A DNA stretch of 17,542 bases from Bacteroidota bacterium (lineage in GTDB: Bacteria; Bacteroidota; Bacteroidia; Chitinophagales; Chitinophagaceae), in assembly GCA_023386395.1 (NCBI GenBank), contig JAEWJV010000336.1:1-17542 (forward strand), written 5' to 3'. Under the pieces are notes generated by a model, which made no database searches, had not been told where the DNA came from, and saw only the letters and a program-made list of their open reading frames with translations. Position numbers and translations under genes: made by a program. The first letter of the stretch is position 1. Each line of letters starts with the position of its first letter. This document shows, one piece after another, positions 7,711 through 15,695 of this stretch.

Positions 7711-9045
7711 TTGAAAACGAATTATTCCAATATCATTGCTTCCTTAAATTTTCTTGCAAACCTGCTGCAGCAGCGGCTGGATATTTTTTTTGGAAAGACA
7801 GAATCTGCAGCGATAAATTTTCCATCATTATCATTGAATAATGACAATTCCTTATTGTGCCAGTTATTTGAACGTAAAGACGTTACGGCTGAAGAGAAAG
7901 TAATTTTTTTAATTACGCTGGTGCCGCATATTCAGCCTAACTTTTATGACAATATCATTCAGCAATATTTACCACAGGGCGGCGATTTTGCCGAGATAGG
8001 AGGGGTGAAGGGCACATCACAACGCAGTATGTTGCCCACAGGAGAAACAGCACAATTCATTTTAGCCGGAAACAGCATAGAAAAAAGACTGGAGATTCAA
8101 CAATTGCTTTTGCATAAAAGCTACCTTATAAAAGAGGGAATCATTCAATTGGAGAAAGTAAAAGACGGCGATCCTTTAATGAGTGGTAAAATTATACTGA
8201 GTGAAGAATACATAACTGCATTTATTAACGGCACTGATGCGGAAATAAAATTCGGCCCTGATTTTCCTGCAAAGAAAATTACCACGCAAATGCAGTGGGA
8301 AGATGCTGTTTTAAACAACACTACTTCCAGCCAGATTAACGATATTATGATATGGATGCAGCATAATGCAAAGCTGCTTGAAGATGAAGTGATGAAAAGA
8401 AAAATAAAACCCGGTTACCGCGTTTTATTTTACGGCCCGTCCGGTACCGGCAAAACACTTACTGCCACTTTATTAGGCAATCATTTTAACAGGGATGTTT
8501 ACAGGATCGACCTTTCGCAGGTGGTTTCAAAATATATTGGTGAAACAGAAAAGAACCTTGAAAAGGTTTTTTCAAAAGCAGAGCATAAAAACTGGATATT
8601 ATTTTTTGATGAAGCGGACGCCTTGTTTGGCAAAAGAACGAGTGTGCAAAATTCCCACGACCGTTATGCCAACCAGGAAGTGAGTTATTTATTACAGCGC
8701 ATCGAGGATTATTCAGGCTTATTAATATTGGCCAGTAATTTTAAAAATAATATTGACAACGCTTTTGTGCGCCGCTTTCATACAACCGTTTATTTTCCCA
8801 TGCCTGATAACAGGGAAAGGCTTTCGCTTTGGGAAAAATCATTGCCTGTTAATATAAAAATTGATCCGGAAGTTGAACTGGCTGATCTTGCCAGTAAATA
8901 TGAACTTACCGGCGCAGGCATATTAAATGTAATGCACTATGCAATGCTTAAAACCATTGCCGCAAACGATGATTTTATAAGGCAAAAAAGTATAACAGAC
9001 GGCATTAAAAGAGAATTGCGAAAAACCGAGAGGACTATTGCCTGA
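7711..9045 (+). CDS. eCIS-associated AAA+ ATPase
   Basis: A 444-residue AAA+ ATPase with a TTG start at 7711, 30 bp after the cargo. The N-terminal 190 residues carry GGDFAEIGGVKG and LPTGETAQFILAGN, which I associate with the N-domain of ATPases encoded in contractile injection loci (Afp15/PVC15 type). The ATPase core has Walker A GPSGTGKT at 242-249, the helix-loop VSKYIGETEKNLEKVF, Walker B ILFFDEAD with D300/E301, sensor-1 N343 in LASNF, and arginine-finger candidates R354/R355 in AFVRRFHTT. All key residues are present, so it should be active. In related systems this ATPase is needed for particle assembly or cargo handling, but its precise step is unsettled. Its place next to DUF4157 cargo is the main support for calling this an eCIS locus. 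Confidence 0.88.
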   Translation: MKTNYSNIIASLNFLANLLQQRLDIFFGKTESAAINFPSLSLNNDNSLLCQLFERKDVTAEEKVIFLITLVPHIQPNFYDNIIQQYLPQGGDFAEIGGVKGTSQRSMLPTGETAQFILAGNSIEKRLEIQQLLLHKSYLIKEGIIQLEKVKDGDPLMSGKIILSEEYITAFINGTDAEIKFGPDFPAKKITTQMQWEDAVLNNTTSSQINDIMIWMQHNAKLLEDEVMKRKIKPGYRVLFYGPSGTGKTLTATLLGNHFNRDVYRIDLSQVVSKYIGETEKNLEKVFSKAEHKNWILFFDEADALFGKRTSVQNSHDRYANQEVSYLLQRIEDYSGLLILASNFKNNIDNAFVRRFHTTVYFPMPDNRERLSLWEKSLPVNIKIDPEVELADLASKYELTGAGILNVMHYAMLKTIAANDDFIRQKSITDGIKRELRKTERTIA

Positions 9046-9047
9046 AT

Positions 9048-9404
9048 TTACTTCAGTTCAAATTCCATTTTCATGGCCAATATACACTGCTGTATATAAT
9101 CTGTTATAAACATCACATCTTTGGGTATGAGATCTGTTTGTGTAAATTTCAGTGCCCGCTGCTCCACTTTGCGGATAATATCTTTAATTGGTTCCAGGTT
9201 AAAGAGGTCAATACTGGCTTTCATTTTATGTGCGAAAAAGTAAACTTTTTCCCAGTTGTTTTCTGCGCATGCCTTTTCAAGGCCGGCATTGCTTTCAGGC
9301 ATGTGCTGCACAAAAAGTGAGGCCATAAATTTTACAAACTCCTGGTCGGCATTGTGGGTACGAATTAAAAGCGCCGTATCGTATAGTTTTACTACTTCAG
9401 GCAT
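9048..9404 (-). CDS. HPt domain phosphotransfer protein
   Basis: A 118-residue, all-helical protein with an HPt signature: VYFFAHKMKASIDLF, where H59 is the predicted phospho-accepting histidine and K62 lies one helical turn after it. It has no kinase or receiver domain, so it should relay phosphate between a hybrid histidine kinase and a response regulator. Its ATG (9404-9402) lies inside the end of the upstream response-regulator gene, an 8-bp overlap that suggests translational coupling and a shared signalling path. Its stop faces the AAA+ gene stop 2 bp away. Overall similarity to HPt domains is typical, and the partner assignment is inferred from overlap. Confidence 0.8.
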   Translation of the reverse strand: MPEVVKLYDTALLIRTHNADQEFVKFMASLFVQHMPESNAGLEKACAENNWEKVYFFAHKMKASIDLFNLEPIKDIIRKVEQRALKFTQTDLIPKDVMFITDYIQQCILAMKMEFELK

Positions 9405-10776
9405 TGGTTTTCCGTTTTTCAGTTTTCAGCCCGTAATTGTTGATCATTCTGTATATGGTTGATTTGCCAACGTCTAATTTGCCGGCAACTTTTAATACAT
9501 CATAATCGTATTCATCAAGGTACTGTTGAATTAATTTAATGGTATATTCTTTTAAAGTATAATTACCATTTTTTGTATGATTTACTTTAAGAGGCGTGAA
9601 ATGTATCTGCAAATCGTTTTCTTCAATCTGCTCTCCGTCGGCCATAACGCAGGCCAGTTCTATAATGGATTTTATTTCTCTTATGTTCCCGGGAAACGTA
9701 TAGGTTAAGAGCTTTTGCTTGGCATCGAGCGACAAATGTTTTTTGCCGAGGCCGTTCTCCTTACAAAACTGGTCAATAAAATATTTTGCTATCAGTAAAA
9801 TATCATTATCACGGTCCCGTAACGGCGGCAACAGAATAGGCAAACCCAACAGGCGATAATATAAATCTTCCCTGAAGTTTCCTTTGGTTATTTCTTCTTT
9901 TAAGTTACGGTGTGTGGCCACTATGATACGGACATTAGTTTTCACAATTTCATTACTGCCTATACGGGTAATTTCTTTTTCCTGCAGGGCACGTAATAGT
10001 TTCGCCTGCAAATTTATGTCCATTTCTCCAATTTCATCAAGAAATAAAGTGCCATTGTGCGCTTCCTCAAATTTACCAATGCGCCTGTTGGCTGCACCGG
10101 TAAACGATCCTTTCTCGTGGCCAAACAATTCGCTTTCCAGCAAATCTTTCGGAATGGCTGCAACATTTACAGGAACAAACGGGTATTTTTTTCTTTCAGA
10201 ATTAAAATGAATAGCTTTTGCCACCAGTTCTTTACCCGTTCCTGTTTCACCGCTAATTGAAACGGTAATATTGGTAGCGGCAGCTTTTTCCATAAGGCCA
10301 AAAACCTTTTTAATAGCGCTGCTGTTACCAATAATGGCGTTTTGAAAATTGTATTTCCGTTCAACCTGCTCCTTTAAATTTTCCACTTCTTTTTTAAGGG
10401 CAAAATTTTGTTTCAGGTTTTGAATGGCCATCCAAAGCCTTTGCTCTGTGCCTGCATCTTTTACAATATAATCGTGAACACCTTTTTTAAAAAGATCAAT
10501 AGCCACCTGTATATCTTCCTGCCCCGAAATAATGATGACCTCCGTTTCAGGCGATACATCTTTAATTTGGGTAAGTAAAGAATCTCCCTTTATATCAGGC
10601 ATAAAATAATCCAGCGTGATAATATCGGGCCTTTCGTGAAGTGACGCGTTTAATGATTTAGCAGAGTAAAATTTCCTGACCTCAAACTCAGGATTAAGCG
10701 ATAAATAATAAGCTAATTTGGCAGCATAAATCTCATCATCGTCAACCACAAATATGCGAACGGCTTCCCTTAGCAT
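9397..10776 (-). CDS. NtrC-family sigma-54-dependent response regulator
   Basis: 459 residues in the standard three-part layout. The receiver domain (1-125) has the acidic pocket D12-D14 and phospho-acceptor D56 in TLDYFMPD. The sigma-54 AAA+ domain (about 145-375) has Walker A GETGTGKE at 176-183, the sigma-54 contact loop GSFTGA at 223-228 (Ala to Ser relative to the usual GAFTGA), and Walker B LFLDEIGEM with D247/E248. A C-terminal Fis-type helix-turn-helix (about 410-455) has VAGKLDVGKSTIYRMINNYGL. It should activate sigma-54 promoters when phosphorylated. The HPt gene overlaps its 3' end; no kinase is adjacent. Its targets are unknown. Proximity to the eCIS locus makes control of that locus possible, but nothing in the sequence shows it. 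Confidence 0.92.
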   Translation of the reverse strand: MLREAVRIFVVDDDEIYAAKLAYYLSLNPEFEVRKFYSAKSLNASLHERPDIITLDYFMPDIKGDSLLTQIKDVSPETEVIIISGQEDIQVAIDLFKKGVHDYIVKDAGTEQRLWMAIQNLKQNFALKKEVENLKEQVERKYNFQNAIIGNSSAIKKVFGLMEKAAATNITVSISGETGTGKELVAKAIHFNSERKKYPFVPVNVAAIPKDLLESELFGHEKGSFTGAANRRIGKFEEAHNGTLFLDEIGEMDINLQAKLLRALQEKEITRIGSNEIVKTNVRIIVATHRNLKEEITKGNFREDLYYRLLGLPILLPPLRDRDNDILLIAKYFIDQFCKENGLGKKHLSLDAKQKLLTYTFPGNIREIKSIIELACVMADGEQIEENDLQIHFTPLKVNHTKNGNYTLKEYTIKLIQQYLDEYDYDVLKVAGKLDVGKSTIYRMINNYGLKTEKRKTNA

Positions 10777-10886
10777 AAAAGGATTTTAAGTTTGCAATAT
10801 AAATATTTGCCCTTCTTTTTACAATTTAATCCAAACTGAATTTTAACCGTTTCTACCTTTTTACTGTTTAGCTCAAGCACAAACTA

Positions 10887-10894
10887 TATTTTTG
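10887..10894 (+). promoter_or_regulatory. Bacteroidota -7 element directly before gatC
   Basis: TATTTTTG matches TAnnTTTG exactly and ends 4 bases before the gatC ATG at 10899. Transcription would start at or next to the ATG, giving a leaderless mRNA. The expected TTTG element about 20 bp upstream is degenerate (a T-run near 10858-10862), so confidence is moderate. Confidence 0.45.
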
Positions 10895-10898
10895 TTGA

Positions 10899-11198
10899 AT
10901 GGAAGTTACGTCTGAAATGATTGACCGTCTGGCGGTACTGGCAAAGCTAAAATTTTCTGAAGAAGAAAAAAAGGAATTGAACGCCGATCTTGAACGGATG
11001 ATTGAATTTGTAGAGAAGCTTAAAGAAGTAGATACAACAGGCATAGAGCCATTACTGCACATAACAGATGCCGTAAATGTGTTACGCGAAGATGAAGTGA
11101 GGCAAACAATCACCAGGCAGGAAGCTTTGCTGAATGCGCCGTTAACCGACGGAAGCTTTATTAAAGTTCCTAAAGTAATTAAGAGAGAAACCGAATAA
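10899..11198 (+). CDS. gatC: Asp-tRNA(Asn)/Glu-tRNA(Gln) amidotransferase subunit C
   Basis: 99 residues, the usual length of GatC. The start MEVTSEMIDRLAVLAKLKF and the pattern EEKKELNADLERMIEFVEKLKEVDTTGIEPL, ending with LREDEV and a C-terminal FIKVPKVI, are characteristic. GatC stabilises the GatA-GatB complex that amidates mischarged Glu-tRNA(Gln) or Asp-tRNA(Asn). gatA and gatB are not next to it, a separation commonly seen outside Firmicutes. It is followed 25 bp later by an ABC ATPase on the same strand, so the two may be co-transcribed. The ATG at 10899 fits the family N-terminus. Confidence 0.93.
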   Translation: MEVTSEMIDRLAVLAKLKFSEEEKKELNADLERMIEFVEKLKEVDTTGIEPLLHITDAVNVLREDEVRQTITRQEALLNAPLTDGSFIKVPKVIKRETE

Positions 11199-11223
11199 AT
11201 TCATCCTTATACAATAAAAATTT

Positions 11224-11928
11224 ATGCAGCCGGTTATTGAGTTAAACGACATCAGGAAAACATATTTTATGGGCCATAACTCGCTTGAAGTGCTTAAAGG
11301 CATTACACTTTCCATTCAGCGCAACGAATATGTTGCATTGATGGGGCCGAGTGGCAGCGGCAAGAGTACACTGATGAATATTCTCGGCTGTCTTGATACC
11401 CCAAGTGCAGGCCAATATATCCTCAACGGAAAAGATGTAAGCAAAATGCCGGATGATGATTTGGCCGAAGTGCGCAATACAGAAATAGGCTTCGTGTTTC
11501 AGCAGTTTAATTTATTGCCGCGTTTAACTGCTGCGGAGAATGTTGCATTGCCTTTAATATACGCCGGCATAAGTAAAAAAGACAGAACCGAACGTGCTAT
11601 GGTGGCCTTACAAAAAGTTGGGTTGGCAGACAGGAGCCATCATAAGCCTAATGAAATGAGCGGCGGCCAGATTCAACGTGTTGCCATTGCAAGGGCGCTG
11701 GTAAACAATCCTTCATTATTACTGGCTGATGAACCCACCGGTAACCTTGATTCCAAGACTTCAAAAGAAGTAATGGAAATCTTTGGTCAAATACAGGCTG
11801 CGGGCAATACGGTTGTATTGGTTACGCATGAGGAAGATATTGCTGAATATGCAAAGCGTATTGTGCGTTTACGCGACGGCGATATTGAAAGCGATAACCT
11901 GAAAGCAATTGAAATAATGGCGAAGTAA
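11224..11928 (+). CDS. ABC transporter ATP-binding protein, LolD/MacB type
   Basis: 234 residues, complete ABC ATPase: Walker A GPSGSGKS at 41-48, Q-loop Q93/Q94 in [10 protein letters not shown], signature MSGGQ at 145-149 (Met in place of the usual Leu), Walker B LLLADEP with D169/E170, D-loop NLD, and switch H202. The N-terminal IRKTYFMG...LEVLKGI and the [15 protein letters not shown] segment place it in the LolD/MacB/FtsE group, which drives lipoprotein release or mechanotransmission-type efflux. No permease gene is adjacent, so its partner must be encoded elsewhere. That makes a specific name unsafe. Confidence 0.9.
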   Translation: MQPVIELNDIRKTYFMGHNSLEVLKGITLSIQRNEYVALMGPSGSGKSTLMNILGCLDTPSAGQYILNGKDVSKMPDDDLAEVRNTEIGFVFQQFNLLPRLTAAENVALPLIYAGISKKDRTERAMVALQKVGLADRSHHKPNEMSGGQIQRVAIARALVNNPSLLLADEPTGNLDSKTSKEVMEIFGQIQAAGNTVVLVTHEEDIAEYAKRIVRLRDGDIESDNLKAIEIMAK

Positions 11929-11948
11929 CAGTAGTTGCTTAACTGTTA
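11926..11948 (+). repeat. Small stem-loop beginning at the ABC ATPase stop codon
   Basis: TAACAGT (11926-11932) and ACTGTTA (11942-11948) form a 7-bp stem with a 9-base loop. The stop codon TAA is part of the stem. There is no T-tract after it, so it is a poor intrinsic terminator. Confidence 0.3.
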
Positions 11949-11985
11949 ACCTGTGGTGCTGCTAACTTTAGAGAGCGCCTATTAA

Positions 11986-12127
11986 ATGACGTTCTTAGCA
12001 CGTCATGTCGAGGTAACGAGATATCCCTGCAAGTTATAAATTTCAAAATAAGGTAGAGATTTAGAAATAGAATATTATATACCATGGCATTTGTGATGCT
12101 TGGCATTCTCCTGTGATCAAAATGACG
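11986..12127. repeat. Degenerate interspersed repeat with CGTCAT/ATGACG ends
   Basis: The 258-bp gap 11929-12186 has no gene. In it, ATGACGT (11986-11992) and ACGTCAT (12000-12006) form a 7-bp stem with a 7-base loop. CGTCAT at 12001 is also mirrored by ATGACG at 12122-12127. Reading inward from each end of 12001-12127, the first 29 bases align without gaps at about 17 positions (shared CGTCAT, T, GA, GAGA, CC). CGTCATTTCGA...GAGAAATC-like sequences recur in intergenic spaces of many Bacteroidota genomes. This looks like an old palindromic element next to the end of another copy. It has no transposase. Confidence 0.5.
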
Positions 12128-12186
12128 GTTCAATCTTCTTCCATATAGTTTAATAGAACAACACGTTAACTGTTATTAGGCTGGTA

Positions 12187-13815
12187 TTATTGCCTTATAT
12201 CTTTATCCATCAATTTATAGCGGGCTTCTTTTGTACTCCTTTCCTGCCGGGCATCCACATCAATATGCATTACCGGCACAGCTTCGCTCTTATCAACGGC
12301 AGGCCACTCCGGAATACCTAAACCATTGGGATTGCCTGTTTTAATAAAGTTGATAAAGAAGTTTTGCATAATGGCTGATACTTTATAATCTTCAGGCTGC
12401 CAGTCATATACCCGGTTAGTCGGCAAATTGCCCATGGCATATTCTATTTCTGCAGAGTGAACAGCTCCTTTTACCGAAGGGTTTTTAGAAGCAGTTGAAT
12501 TAGCGGTATCTTTTATCACGCCACCTGCAAGGTCTGCTGCAGCATTGCCCATTTCAGTGCGCATTACCGGGCGGGGACGTGCATATAAATAACGGTATAC
12601 GGGGCTGCCTCCGGTTTTGCTTTGCACATCGCTCCATTTCCAGGTACCAAAACCTATAAATATATCGCTTGCAAAGTCTGTTGCTACCTGCTCAACATCT
12701 GCATCTGTGGCGGGGTTATAAACGCTTAATAAGCCAGCAGCCTTATCTCCAAACCTTTTTTGAACTGCCTTGTTATAATTCTCTTTTGAAACACCATCAT
12801 TGCCCAGTAACATTTTATAATTCATCTCTTCCGAATTCCAGCCAACTAAAAGCGGTACATGTGCCTGTTCACCGGCTTCGTAAATAGCCAGCGGAGATTT
12901 TGGAAAGAAATAACCATCAACCGTAACAGGAAATCTGCCATAACCCGCATTGGCCGTAGCTTGTAAAAGCTGTTCTGCGGGAACCGCCCTTAATTCAGCC
13001 AGGGAGCTGGCGTTGATATATGAAGCAAAACCGGCGCCTGATTTTTCAGCATCAGCAAGAGAAGCGGTAGGTGTAAGGCCTAATAATGATCCGCTTTCTC
13101 CTATAGCGCCTGCAATGATATCTTTAGATAAAGGAGAGGCCATTTGAGCGCTTACAGAAAATGAACCGGCAGATTCCCCTGCAATAGTTATTTTTTTAGG
13201 ATCACCGCCAAATGCTGCAATATTTTGCTGCACCCACTTTAATGCAGCGGCCTGGTCTAATAAACCATAATTGCCTGATGCATGGCGCGGTGATTCTTTT
13301 GTAAGCTCCGGGTATGCAAAAAAACCAAATACACCCAAACGGTAATTAACGGTGATAGCTACAATACCATGACGGGCCATGCTTTCACCGGCATAACGCG
13401 GCTCTGAACCATCGCCGGCCAAAAAACCACCACCATAGAAATATACCAATACAGGCAATTTTTCATTGCCTTTTTTAGCAGGTGTCCAAATATTCAGATA
13501 AAGGCAATCTTCACTCATGCCATCAGAATGAAAATTCATATCACCAAACAGTGGCAGTTGCATAGCGCGTGGGCCAAATTTCGTTGCCTTACGTATACCT
13601 GTCCAGTTTTGTACAGGCTGCGGTTCGCGCCAGCGAAATTCGCCAACAGGTGGCGCAGCAAACGGCACTCCCTTAAATATTTTTATGCCTGATTCATCCA
13701 GGCCTTCCAGTGTACCATTTTGTGTTTTTACTGTCGGTGTTGAATTGCCAAGTTGTGCAGATGCAATTGTGGTTGCTGCCACAAAGAAGCATAAAAACAG
13801 GTAATATTTTCTCAT
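12187..13815 (-). CDS. Secreted type-B carboxylesterase
   Basis: 542 residues with an N-terminal signal peptide (MRKYYLFLCFFVAATTIASA, cleavage predicted after A20). The mature part is an alpha/beta-hydrolase of the carboxylesterase type B family: KGVPFAAPPVGEFRW near the start, SEDCLYLNIW, the oxyanion segment YFYGGGF, nucleophile S215 in GESAGS, an acid residue at E329 or E330 in GWNSEEMN, and H453 in VHSAEIEY. All triad positions are filled, so it should hydrolyse carboxylic esters in the periplasm or outside the cell; substrate is unknown. Length is normal. It lies 142 bp after the epimerase stop on the same strand, so it may have its own promoter. Confidence 0.9.
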   Translation of the reverse strand: MRKYYLFLCFFVAATTIASAQLGNSTPTVKTQNGTLEGLDESGIKIFKGVPFAAPPVGEFRWREPQPVQNWTGIRKATKFGPRAMQLPLFGDMNFHSDGMSEDCLYLNIWTPAKKGNEKLPVLVYFYGGGFLAGDGSEPRYAGESMARHGIVAITVNYRLGVFGFFAYPELTKESPRHASGNYGLLDQAAALKWVQQNIAAFGGDPKKITIAGESAGSFSVSAQMASPLSKDIIAGAIGESGSLLGLTPTASLADAEKSGAGFASYINASSLAELRAVPAEQLLQATANAGYGRFPVTVDGYFFPKSPLAIYEAGEQAHVPLLVGWNSEEMNYKMLLGNDGVSKENYNKAVQKRFGDKAAGLLSVYNPATDADVEQVATDFASDIFIGFGTWKWSDVQSKTGGSPVYRYLYARPRPVMRTEMGNAAADLAGGVIKDTANSTASKNPSVKGAVHSAEIEYAMGNLPTNRVYDWQPEDYKVSAIMQNFFINFIKTGNPNGLGIPEWPAVDKSEAVPVMHIDVDARQERSTKEARYKLMDKDIRQ

Positions 13816-13957
13816 CGCAAATCTTTTTTTGACGATTGAAAAATACTATAAGCTGCTTAAATATTGGTTATTTATCAATCAAATTATAACACCTTAAAGT
13901 TTTTACACTTTTGAGCATGCTTACTATAAAATGATTTATTTGTTCAACTAACTAAAT

Positions 13958-14881
13958 CTAGCCGGGATAAAACGTAAATTTTGTCCTGAATTCTTTCAGC
14001 TCATCTTCGAGGCTGGTCTCCGGTAAAGGAATATATTCAAGCAGCTTCGATTGCCTTTCCACTTCGAGATTAGGACCGGTATAATTCTGGTTAATAAAGA
14101 AAGATTCCAGCTCTTCATATACATTCCTCATCACATCAACAATATCAAGAATGCTTAAAGTTTTATCTGAAAGATTGTAAGTGCCCGCAGGAATATCGGT
14201 GTTTAACAACCTGGCAAGCACATCGGTTGTTTTATTGATATGAATAAAGGAACGGTGCTGACTGCCCACGCCGTTTATAGTAATGCGTTTTATAAAATGG
14301 GCGTCAAACATAAACCGGTTTATAACAGCATCAAAGCGCATGCTCTTGCTGTATCCATAAACGTTGCCAAGCCGTATGATGATAGTTTTTATTTTACCTT
14401 CCAAACGTTTTATATGCCGTTCTGCGCGAAGCTTTGAGATAGAATAAAAATTATCAGGCTGTGGCAAGGAATCCTCTGTAACAGTATCTGTCGTATTGCC
14501 ATAAACGCCGGTGCTGCTTAAAAATATTAATTGCTTTACATTACTTTCTTCCAATGCATAAGTAAGCTCTGCGGTGCCCCAGTGATTGGTTTGTTCATAA
14601 ATATGACCATCAGTATTGGCGAACGGCGTTGTTACTTTTGCAGCAAGATGAAATACAATGTCAATACCCTTCAATGTGCTTCGCAGCTTGCGTGAATCAA
14701 GTATTTCACCGTGTATAAATTTTACTTTCGGCGATGTGGCCCTGTGGCCGATGAATAAATTATAATTGCCCCGGCTTAAATTATCATATACAGTTATGCT
14801 GTCAACTTCGGGCAATTCTCCAAGCGTATAAATCAATTCGGTGCCTATATATCCGGCGCCGCCTGTAATAAGTACATTCAT
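13958..14881 (-). CDS. NAD-dependent epimerase/dehydratase (extended SDR)
   Basis: 307 residues with the extended short-chain dehydrogenase layout: Rossmann motif GGAGYIG at 7-13, D33 in VYDNLSRG for the NAD ribose, HLAAKV, FLSSTGVYG, and active-site Y146-x-x-x-K150 in YSISK. The C-terminal half (RSFIHINKTTDVLARLL, GTYNLSD) fits nucleotide-sugar binding seen in UDP-glucose 4-epimerase relatives. The exact sugar cannot be read from sequence. Its start is 39 bp after the cysH stop on the same strand, so it is probably co-transcribed with cysH and would come under the same upstream control. Whether it has a sulfur-related role is unknown. Confidence 0.87.
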   Translation of the reverse strand: MNVLITGGAGYIGTELIYTLGELPEVDSITVYDNLSRGNYNLFIGHRATSPKVKFIHGEILDSRKLRSTLKGIDIVFHLAAKVTTPFANTDGHIYEQTNHWGTAELTYALEESNVKQLIFLSSTGVYGNTTDTVTEDSLPQPDNFYSISKLRAERHIKRLEGKIKTIIIRLGNVYGYSKSMRFDAVINRFMFDAHFIKRITINGVGSQHRSFIHINKTTDVLARLLNTDIPAGTYNLSDKTLSILDIVDVMRNVYEELESFFINQNYTGPNLEVERQSKLLEYIPLPETSLEDELKEFRTKFTFYPG

Positions 14882-14920
14882 TTAATATTGTTGTTGGTGG
14901 CTTTAAAAAAATCAGGATAA

Positions 14921-15580
14921 TTATTTCTCAACGAGTTCAGTGTTCAGGCCGCATTCGGTTTTCTTAAGCCCAAACCAGCGGCCGTTTCTTCCGTCCATGC
15001 TGTCAAGGTCCCACTTGCGTGTGCACGGTTCGCAGCCAATGCTGAAGTAACCTTTATCTTCAAGTGGATGATGGGGTATTTTATGTTCGCGGATATAATC
15101 GTAAATCATCTTGCTTGTCCAGTCGAGCATAGGATGAAAACGTATGGTTCCAAGTTTGGCTTTTTCCTCCACTTTAAAATTCTTGCGTACTTCCCCCTGG
15201 TCTGCACGCACACCGTTTATCCAAATATCGTATTGCGCTAAAACAGGTTCAAGCGGAACCACTTTATTTAAGTGGCAGCATAAATCAGGGTCACTGGCAA
15301 ATAAAAGCCTGTTGTTGGCATCGCGCTGATTGATTTTGGCGGTGGCAGAATAAACATTAATGAGGTTTAATCCGAACAGCTTTGCAATCTCATCGCGATA
15401 ACTTAAAGTTTCCGGGAAATGATAGCCCGTATGAATAAAGTAAACCGGTATGGTATTATCGATTTTACTTAATATGTGCAGTAATACGGTGCTGTGTGTT
15501 TGGAAAGAGGAAGTGGTAAACAGCTTAAGGCCAAGCTGTTTATAAATCTTAATCCTGTCGGCTATTTGTTCTTCTGTCAT
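14921..15580 (-). CDS. cysH: Assimilatory APS reductase, CysH family
   Basis: 219 residues. It reduces adenylyl sulfate (or PAPS) to sulfite with thioredoxin in sulfate assimilation. The nucleotide loop is SSFQTHS near residue 25, followed by FIHTGYHFPET and NGVRADQGEVRKN. C101-C102 (DLCCHLNK) and C183-x-x-C186 (GCEPC) form the [4Fe-4S] site that marks the APS-reducing type rather than the cluster-free PAPS type. The catalytic C210 is in ECGLN, where most relatives have ECGLH. The ATG at 15580 lies 38 bp after an intrinsic terminator preceded by a Cys-rich leader frame, so expression is likely controlled by cysteine supply. No cysD, cysN or sulfite reductase gene is in the window. Confidence 0.92.
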   Translation of the reverse strand: MTEEQIADRIKIYKQLGLKLFTTSSFQTHSTVLLHILSKIDNTIPVYFIHTGYHFPETLSYRDEIAKLFGLNLINVYSATAKINQRDANNRLLFASDPDLCCHLNKVVPLEPVLAQYDIWINGVRADQGEVRKNFKVEEKAKLGTIRFHPMLDWTSKMIYDYIREHKIPHHPLEDKGYFSIGCEPCTRKWDLDSMDGRNGRWFGLKKTECGLNTELVEK

Positions 15581-15611
15581 AACTATGTTTTTCCATTTTA
15601 TTAATTGTTGT

Positions 15612-15648
15612 AAAAAGAAAAAGCCTTCCCTGTTGAGAGAAGGCTTTT
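15612..15648 (-). terminator. Intrinsic terminator (attenuator) in the cysH leader
   Basis: On the minus strand AAAAGCCTTC (15648-15639) pairs with GAAGGCTTTT (15628-15619), a 10-bp stem with a 10-base loop. The arm runs into a T-rich tract (TTTTTCTTTTT, about 15622-15612). It faces cysH and lies only 38 bp before its ATG, a position expected for an attenuator. With 4 T residues on the plus-strand side it could also stop plus-strand transcripts. Confidence 0.88.
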
Positions 15649-15695
15649 ATATTATCAATCTATTTGTTCGTTATTACAATAGCATAATCCTTCTC
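15637..15695 (-). promoter_or_regulatory. Predicted antiterminator pairing in the cysH leader
   Basis: On the minus strand GAGAAGG (15695-15689, within codons 17-19 of the leader frame) is perfectly complementary to CCTTCTC (15643-15637), the 5' arm of the terminator. A G-U pair extends it by one. The two structures exclude each other. A ribosome stalled on the Cys codons would leave GAGAAGG free; one that reaches the leader stop would sit over or beside it. Confidence 0.65.

Noticed and set aside
9044..9065. GAATTT...AAATTC between the converging ATPase and HPt genes as a shared terminator
   Set aside because: Only a 6-bp A/T-rich stem overlapping the stop codons, with no T-tract on either strand.
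11224..11928. The ABC ATPase as the missing MlaF
   Set aside because: Its N-terminus and the segment after the Q-loop are of the LolD/MacB type, and it is over 4 kb away on the other strand.
11939..12175. TTAACTGTTA repeated at 11939-11948 and 12166-12175, as a target-site duplication around a 217-bp insert
   Set aside because: The repeat does not abut the CGTCAT/ATGACG ends, is nearly self-complementary and A/T-rich, and a chance 10-base match is plausible.
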